From Coemansia sp. RSA 487 (Eukaryota > Kickxellomycota > Kickxellomycetes > Kickxellales > Kickxellaceae), in NCBI GenBank assembly GCA_027577595.1, contig JANBRJ010000032.1:62001-126000 (forward strand): DNA of 64,000 nt, in the 5' to 3' direction. A model generated the notes under the pieces. It did not search any database. It was not told the origin of the DNA and was given only the letters and a program-made list of their open reading frames with translations. Numbering within the stretch: the first letter of the stretch is position 1; each line of letters begins with the position of its first letter. Made by a program: the position numbers and the translations under genes. Below, piece after piece: positions 58,915 through 64,000 of the stretch.

Positions 58915-59424
58915 AGTGGTTAACATTTAAACGACTCTAAACCTTTCATTGCTACTCGCTTAATAAGTTATTGTCTATAACCACCATCTGTTGGGGCAAT
59001 CAAACATTTGCAAATATATACATCTATACTCAGCCAAATACAAAAGAAAATATGCTTGCAGCTCATTCAAAAAAGCCAATGGGTAAGCTTTCTCCCTCCT
59101 TTTTCATGTGCTTCATTTTGTTCTCATTATATTAATTGGCCAAAATATACAACATATGATTAGGATTGAAATCGTGATCAGAGTGCATGGAGAAGGCTTG
59201 TATCCCTACACTTCCCTTCTTCATATTCTCCATATATTATTTAGTGAAAGTAGTAATATTTGTACTAAAATAAAAAAGGCATTTTCAATTGGAAGGCTTA
59301 TGCTTTACACGCACAACCTAACACAAGGACTAATACACCGAAAGCGCGCCTTCCGTTTTTTTTTGATGGAGTAAAATGTCTTTGCAAGCAAAGCTTGTTG
59401 CCGACATTTTTTGTTTTCTATGTG
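58915..59424. other. AT-rich spacer before a dead permease gene
   Basis: About 510 bases. An ATG at 59052 opens ten codons and meets a GGGTAAGC donor-like site at 59080, which could be the old first exon of the permease pseudogene. A composite hairpin lies at 59373-59410. Confidence 0.4.
59373..59410. other. Composite hairpin
   Basis: Outer stem AAAATGTC/GACATTTT (8 bp) encloses an inner stem CAAGC/GCTTG (5 bp) with an AAA loop. It sits at the start of the permease relic. Confidence 0.4.
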
Positions 59425-60640
59425 CTTAAGTACTGGTGGTGAAGAAACGACTACCTCGCTATTGCCGCAAAGTAAATATGCGGATCCTTGTATAAGCGAT
59501 CGTCTTGTGTGTGCTCGGCCAGAGCGATCGGGGATCTATAAGCGTGGCCAAGGTTGCCGGCCTGGAGAGTGACCTGAGAATGACCAAGAACGACTTCAAC
59601 GTAGCCACAACGCTTTTTACGGTGGGCTATCTATCGCTGGAAGTGTTCTCCAACTTTGTGCTTAAGCGTGTGGTCGTATCGAAACTCCTGCCGACGCTAG
59701 GAGTTTTGTAGGGGCTGCGTATGTGTTCTGCAAGGCGTTGTTCGTACCAAAGTACAGCTCTTCGTTATGCGTGTGCTGCTTGGTATGTTAGAGTGCGGGT
59801 TCGCTGCAGGAATACTGCTCATCATGTCGTTCTTTTACTCAAATTCGCGGCTCACCACACGGGTTGGGTTCTTTTACCCAAGCTCGCCGCTTTCTAACGT
59901 TTCCCTGGCCCGCTAGCCTTGGCACTCTTGCACATCCATCACACAAAAATTAAGCGGTGGCAGTGGGTGTTTATCCTCGAGGGCATTCTAACCGTCGTAG
60001 TCTCGCTGTTTGGGCACCATATTCTGTAAGACTACTCAGAGAAATGCATCTTTCTGAACGACGACGACAGGGAGTTTATTGTCTCGTACAAGAAGAAAGA
60101 AGGGTCGTTCGAAGAATCCCAGCAGCTGTCGCTTTCAGACACGAAGCGCGCATTGTTTGATTGGCAGCTCTGGGTCATGTCGTTTGCATCATTTACTATG
60201 TGCAGCCTGTGGGTCGGTTAGTGTTTTTGCGCCAGAGCTGATCAATGAGCTTAGATTTGTGCCAGCACAATCACAGGCAATGAGTGCATTGCCACCAGTG
60301 TTTGGCGCCATTGCTATCCTCTTAGCCGGTCACATTGTAAAACTACGCGGCAGTCATTGGCTTGCAGGCGTTCTGGCGCTGGGTATTGCACTGGTTGGAA
60401 GAGTCGTGATGGCAGTGACGCTCAATATCCCGGCACAGATCATTGGACTGTGTCTGGTTGGTACCGACAGGTTCTCTGGCCTGGGAATTCTTTCTGGATG
60501 GAATATTACTGCGAATTCGTAAAGCGTGGCGCATTGGGTAGTTGCACCAGTAGTGACTGTGTTCATGGGATCGTGCTCTGGCTTTGTTTTTTCAAACGTC
60601 TTTCTCAATGAAGATGCAGCTAGCAGTTGGATTTGCCGAT
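59425..60640 (+). pseudogene. Decayed MFS permease, allantoate/nicotinate permease type (ACS family)
   Basis: Remains of a 12-helix major-facilitator transporter related to Dal5/Tna1. Recognisable pieces in order: RKVNMRILV, a stop, then AIVLCVLGQSDRGSISVAKV and AGLESDLRMTKNDFNVATTL (helix 1 and the loop). In a second frame, MRVLLGMLECGFAAGILLIM matches the helix-4 motif. Then come WVFILEGILTVVVSLFG and a linker DREFIVSYKKKEGSFEESQQ, then FDWQLWVMSFASF (helix 7). C-terminal pieces are VFAPELINELRF and GTDRFSGLGILSGWNITANS before a stop. At least four in-frame stops and several frameshifts separate them, and some segments (for example helices 2-3 and the last two) are missing or unreadable. 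It is therefore inactive. It faces the 3' end of an ABC transporter gene. Confidence 0.85.
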
Positions 60641-60774
60641 AACCCTATTGATATCGACAGCTGATATCGGTTCCGACTTGTATATTAGGCAAATTAACAT
60701 AATATAGCTTTAGTCTCCATTTAGTAATGCAAGAAAACCTCATTCGTACTTTGAAAAGTGTGCAATGAAATAGT

Positions 60775-63700
60775 TTAAAAGTCGTTGGCCTTGACAAGCT
60801 CGGCAAAATAGCCTCCCTGTTCGATTAGATCCTTTGGCGGGCCAAACTCTGCAACTGTGCCCTTATCCATAACGATAATACGGTCGCAGCCCATGATCGT
60901 CTCCAGGCGGTGCGCAATCGTCAGAACTGTGCAGTCCTTGAACTCGCTGCGGAACAGCTTCTGCATTTCCTGGTCCGTTTCCAGATCAACATCCGCTGTG
61001 GCTTCATCGAGGACGATGATCTTGCGCTTGCGCATAAGCAGCCGGCAAAGGCTAAACAGCTGCTGCTGACCGCTACTGAACCGGCTGTGGCTGCCGATAT
61101 TTTTGTCTAATCCATGCTTTACCTTTCTGTTTATTGCTTTCTCCAGCCTGGGTTTGCTGACAAACAACGAAAGGAACACACGCTTTCTCCAGTCTGCTTT
61201 CTCCCACTCTAAGTTCCACTCGGCTATCTCCTCTTTGAGCTGCTCATTGTCTTCATTATAATAATAATCACTGTTGCCACTACTACCATCGCTTCTATCA
61301 TGCTTTGGTTCAACATACTCGGTGATGTTGCACTTTACCAGCGCTGCCCACATGTCTTCAATCGAATATTCCAATAGCGGATCCAGGTTCTGCTTAAACG
61401 AACCTTTGAACATGGTCGATTCCTGCGGAATTGTGCCCATTTTTGGACGTAAAATATCAGGGTTTATCGAGAAAATATCGGCTCCGTCAATAAGAATAGA
61501 TCCTTCACAGCTATTGCTCTTAATGAGGCGGAAAACTGCACGAGAGAGTGACGTTTTTCCTGCGCCTGTTCGACCAACAATACCGACCTTTTCGCCTGGG
61601 TTAATAGTGAGGTTGATGTCCTTGAGAGCGTACTCGAGATCGCTGCGGTATTTCATGCTAAAGCTCCGGAATTCGATTTTTCCTGCCGATGGCCAGCTAG
61701 ATGGTGGCTCCACGGTATTTTCAACTGAGTTATCATCACGATCAATGTCCATGTATTGCCTAAAACTGTTTATTCCCCCGTTAAAAGAGAACAAGCGGTT
61801 AGGAAGCTTAAATAGCGTAGTGGTATTGTTAATAAGCATCTCTGTCAGATCAATATATGTGACGAGTCCCCCAGAAGAGGTATTGTAGCCAAAGAGGTGA
61901 TTTTGAACAAGAATAGCCATGTTGAAGGCAGACTTACTAAACCAGTCCACTGAGCTGTGAATCATGCATACGAGAGAATTTAAGGCCTGGCGAGGCCATA
62001 TGATCCTGGCTGCAGTGTCTTTTCCATCCATATACAGCTTTGTAAAATATGGCTCAACATTTAACAGGCGAATAAGTCGTTTCCCGCCAGAAATAATACT
62101 CCTCGTCGTGTTGATTGAGATTGTTGTATTTTGCCAGATGTTAGATAATGAATCACCTATCAGGGTAAACTGCGATGTGTGCTCATTGCTATACCAACCC
62201 AAAAATGGGACCATTAGCAGCAACAATGGTGCATTGCGTGTAACTCTATATAATGACAATAGGATCCCTAAGGCATTGGAAAGCTCAGTCATGAGGAAGC
62301 TTGGGATTCCATTCGACACTGAGTTAATGCCGAATTCATATGCAGATGACAAGTCCATGCTTGTAGCACTATCAAAAAATGATAATGGTGCGTGTATCAG
62401 GCTGTCAATAAACATACTTTTTAGACGGGTTTTTAAATGTTTGGTGGATAGTGTCTGCCTAATAAACAAGCTAACCATACCAAGTGCTATGTGTATAATT
62501 TTGCCTAGCATATTCATGCGCAAGTATTTTAATACTGCATCATTGCTCGCATTTCCATTCCTTGTGTTGGACTTTAGCGAATCCAGTTTGTATCCATCAA
62601 CAATATACCTCGTTATTGGCCTGGCAAACCCAGCCAATGCAATCATTATCAGTGAAGTAGGTCCACAGATTTCTAGAACATACTTCATGTTGTCCCACTT
62701 ATTCCACTCGTGAATCTTTGTATTTGAATCCATTATGTTACTGGGATTTTCTTTCGAGTCTGGGTCTGATTCTTGATTATCGGCACATTCACCAGTTGGA
62801 GATTCAGGCACGTTTTCTGATGAAGCAATAAACCCAGGTTCTTTGGGTTTATTTTTATTCTCTTTTAATGAGATGATATTTGTGGCTGGTAAGTATTTCT
62901 GGGGGTTCTGTTGCGTTACTAATGAATTTCCACTGTTTAGCCTTACCACTTTGTCAAAGTAGGGCAAGAGGCTTTTGGCGTTGACAGATACAACGCGAAT
63001 CTTGCCACTGAGCAGCCCAGAGTCCATGATGACATTATCCAGAATATGGCGCTTAACATGAGCGTCAACTGCAGATAATGGATCGTCTAGAACGTAGATA
63101 TCAGCCTTTGAGTACACAGTACGAGCAAGCGCCAGACGTGCTCGCTGACCACCAGAGATGTTGATCCCGCGCTCACCAATAACAGTTTTATCACCATTGG
63201 TCCAGGTCTTTATGTCATCTGTCAGAGCACACGCCTCTACGACACACTTGTAGTGATACTCATCATACTCGCGACCAAACAGAATGTTCTCGCGAATAGT
63301 ATCATTAATTATCCATGGAGTCTGCTCCATGAGTGCAACAGAGCCAAAAACGGCACCAGATCCCTTTGTCATCTCGACTTCTCCACAAATGGACAAAAGA
63401 AGTGATGATTTGCCAGAGCCCGTCTTTCCGACAACCGCAACAAGTTCTCCGTTTTTAGCATTAAAAGAAATATTCTTGAGAACAGTCTCATTCTTTTTCA
63501 GGGCAAAGTCGCAGTTATCCAACGTCATGGAAGGCTCAGAACTGCATGCGTCCTTTTTCTGCTCTCCAAGTTCAAGTGAATACTGTGGCAATGTATCAAC
63601 GAAATCGCCCTTGAGAAACTTTTCCAGAATGTAGTTGCATCCGACAACTCTTCGGAGCACCTTAAAGTTAATGCAAAGCTCTTTGGCCTTGTGAAGCAGA

Positions 63701-64000
63701 TCGTTCATCAAGGTTTCGAGCTGGAAAATATCGGCATTGGAAATCGCAGGTGCAGAGTCAGCGCCAACAGTTGTAAAGATATGGATGGCGATGTAAACCG
63801 AAAGCTGTTCAGAGACAAGGTCGATGATTTTGAGAAGGAACCAAATGAACCGAACCACCGGCGCGTACCACGGGAAAACCCTTGTATTATCCGCTTTGTT
63901 CCAATGCTTTTTCAACACCGGGTCCACGTACATACGCTCCCAGCCAAACATCTTGATGGACTTTATGTTGTGGTGGATCTCTTCGACATCTATGTTATAA
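60775..64000 (-). CDS. ABCC (MRP-type) ABC transporter, 5' end outside the window
   Basis: At least 1074 C-terminal residues of an MRP-type exporter; the frame continues past 64000, so the first membrane domain is cut. The visible part begins with EEIHHNIKSIKMFGWERMYV, the cytosolic loop typical of ABCC TMD1. NBD1 has Walker A GKTGSGKSS, signature ISGGQRARLALAR and Walker B VLDDPLSAVDAH; its H-loop reads VVSVNAKSL with no histidine. Membrane domain 2 follows. NBD2 has Walker A GRTGAGKTS, Q-loop GTIPQESTMF, signature FSSGQQQLFSLCR, Walker B IIVLDEATADVD with a catalytic Glu, and an intact H-loop (TIAHRLE). An unusual insert of about 50 residues, acidic then basic with YYY, lies between Q-loop and signature of NBD2. 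Likely vacuolar or plasma-membrane efflux of conjugates. Confidence 0.93.
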   Translation of the reverse strand, partial: YNIDVEEIHHNIKSIKMFGWERMYVDPVLKKHWNKADNTRVFPWYAPVVRFIWFLLKIIDLVSEQLSVYIAIHIFTTVGADSAPAISNADIFQLETLMNDLLHKAKELCINFKVLRRVVGCNYILEKFLKGDFVDTLPQYSLELGEQKKDACSSEPSMTLDNCDFALKKNETVLKNISFNAKNGELVAVVGKTGSGKSSLLLSICGEVEMTKGSGAVFGSVALMEQTPWIINDTIRENILFGREYDEYHYKCVVEACALTDDIKTWTNGDKTVIGERGINISGGQRARLALARTVYSKADIYVLDDPLSAVDAHVKRHILDNVIMDSGLLSGKIRVVSVNAKSLLPYFDKVVRLNSGNSLVTQQNPQKYLPATNIISLKENKNKPKEPGFIASSENVPESPTGECADNQESDPDSKENPSNIMDSNTKIHEWNKWDNMKYVLEICGPTSLIMIALAGFARPITRYIVDGYKLDSLKSNTRNGNASNDAVLKYLRMNMLGKIIHIALGMVSLFIRQTLSTKHLKTRLKSMFIDSLIHAPLSFFDSATSMDLSSAYEFGINSVSNGIPSFLMTELSNALGILLSLYRVTRNAPLLLLMVPFLGWYSNEHTSQFTLIGDSLSNIWQNTTISINTTRSIISGGKRLIRLLNVEPYFTKLYMDGKDTAARIIWPRQALNSLVCMIHSSVDWFSKSAFNMAILVQNHLFGYNTSSGGLVTYIDLTEMLINNTTTLFKLPNRLFSFNGGINSFRQYMDIDRDDNSVENTVEPPSSWPSAGKIEFRSFSMKYRSDLEYALKDINLTINPGEKVGIVGRTGAGKTSLSRAVFRLIKSNSCEGSILIDGADIFSINPDILRPKMGTIPQESTMFKGSFKQNLDPLLEYSIEDMWAALVKCNITEYVEPKHDRSDGSSGNSDYYYNEDNEQLKEEIAEWNLEWEKADWRKRVFLSLFVSKPRLEKAINRKVKHGLDKNIGSHSRFSSGQQQLFSLCRLLMRKRKIIVLDEATADVDLETDQEMQKLFRSEFKDCTVLTIAHRLETIMGCDRIIVMDKGTVAEFGPPKDLIEQGGYFAELVKANDF

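Overview
The window is nuclear DNA of a fungus. The gene set is eukaryotic and fungal: cohesin Smc3, exocyst Exo84, Atg17, Cdc37, Aim24, V-ATPase subunit E, a TRP3-type glutamine amidotransferase/indole-glycerol-phosphate synthase fusion, a FunK1 kinase and a BuGZ spindle protein. Genes are compact and mostly intronless, with a few short introns. With many small lineage-specific secreted proteins, this suggests an early-diverging fungus, perhaps Kickxellales (Coemansia-like). That placement is an inference from general appearance, not from a search.

Layout. 1-4.6 kb: CDC37 and RIC8, convergent. 4.6-9.4 kb: an AT-rich orphan stretch with four small secreted proteins, hairpins and a decayed LINE reverse-transcriptase fragment. 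10.7-20.9 kb: housekeeping genes (V-ATPase E, an RNF5-like RING ligase, ribosomal uL22, EndoG/NUC1, aminoacylase-1, TRP3) plus one small surface protein. 20.9-22.5 kb: a gene-free stretch with a diverged direct duplication. 22.5-44.6 kb: PhoD-like phosphatase, a repeat-bearing surface protein, BuGZ, Msc7-type aldehyde dehydrogenase, ATG17, epsin, a MITE-like element, AIM24, EXO84, an F-box/LRR-like orphan and PP2A methylesterase. 45.3-55 kb: a FunK1 kinase with two compensating frameshifts, a CLC chloride transporter with altered key residues, and SMC3. 55-60.7 kb: AT-rich again, with two small surface proteins, a possible ubiquitin-fold orphan and a dead MFS permease gene. 60.8 kb to the end: an ABCC transporter running off the window.

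There is no operon-like organisation. The housekeeping genes serve separate processes: proteostasis and G-protein chaperoning, vacuolar acidification, endocytosis/exocytosis, autophagy, chromosome cohesion and spindle assembly. The recurrent theme is a scattered set of seven short proteins with a signal peptide and a C-terminal hydrophobic tail, the architecture of GPI-anchored wall proteins, plus one secreted protein without the tail.

Splicing was resolved by eye for four genes: BuGZ (a terminal exon restoring a Bub3-binding-like motif), ATG17 (an apparent GC-AG intron), epsin (a 29-nt first coding exon) and SMC3 (a five-codon first exon). No tRNA, rRNA or CRISPR was seen.
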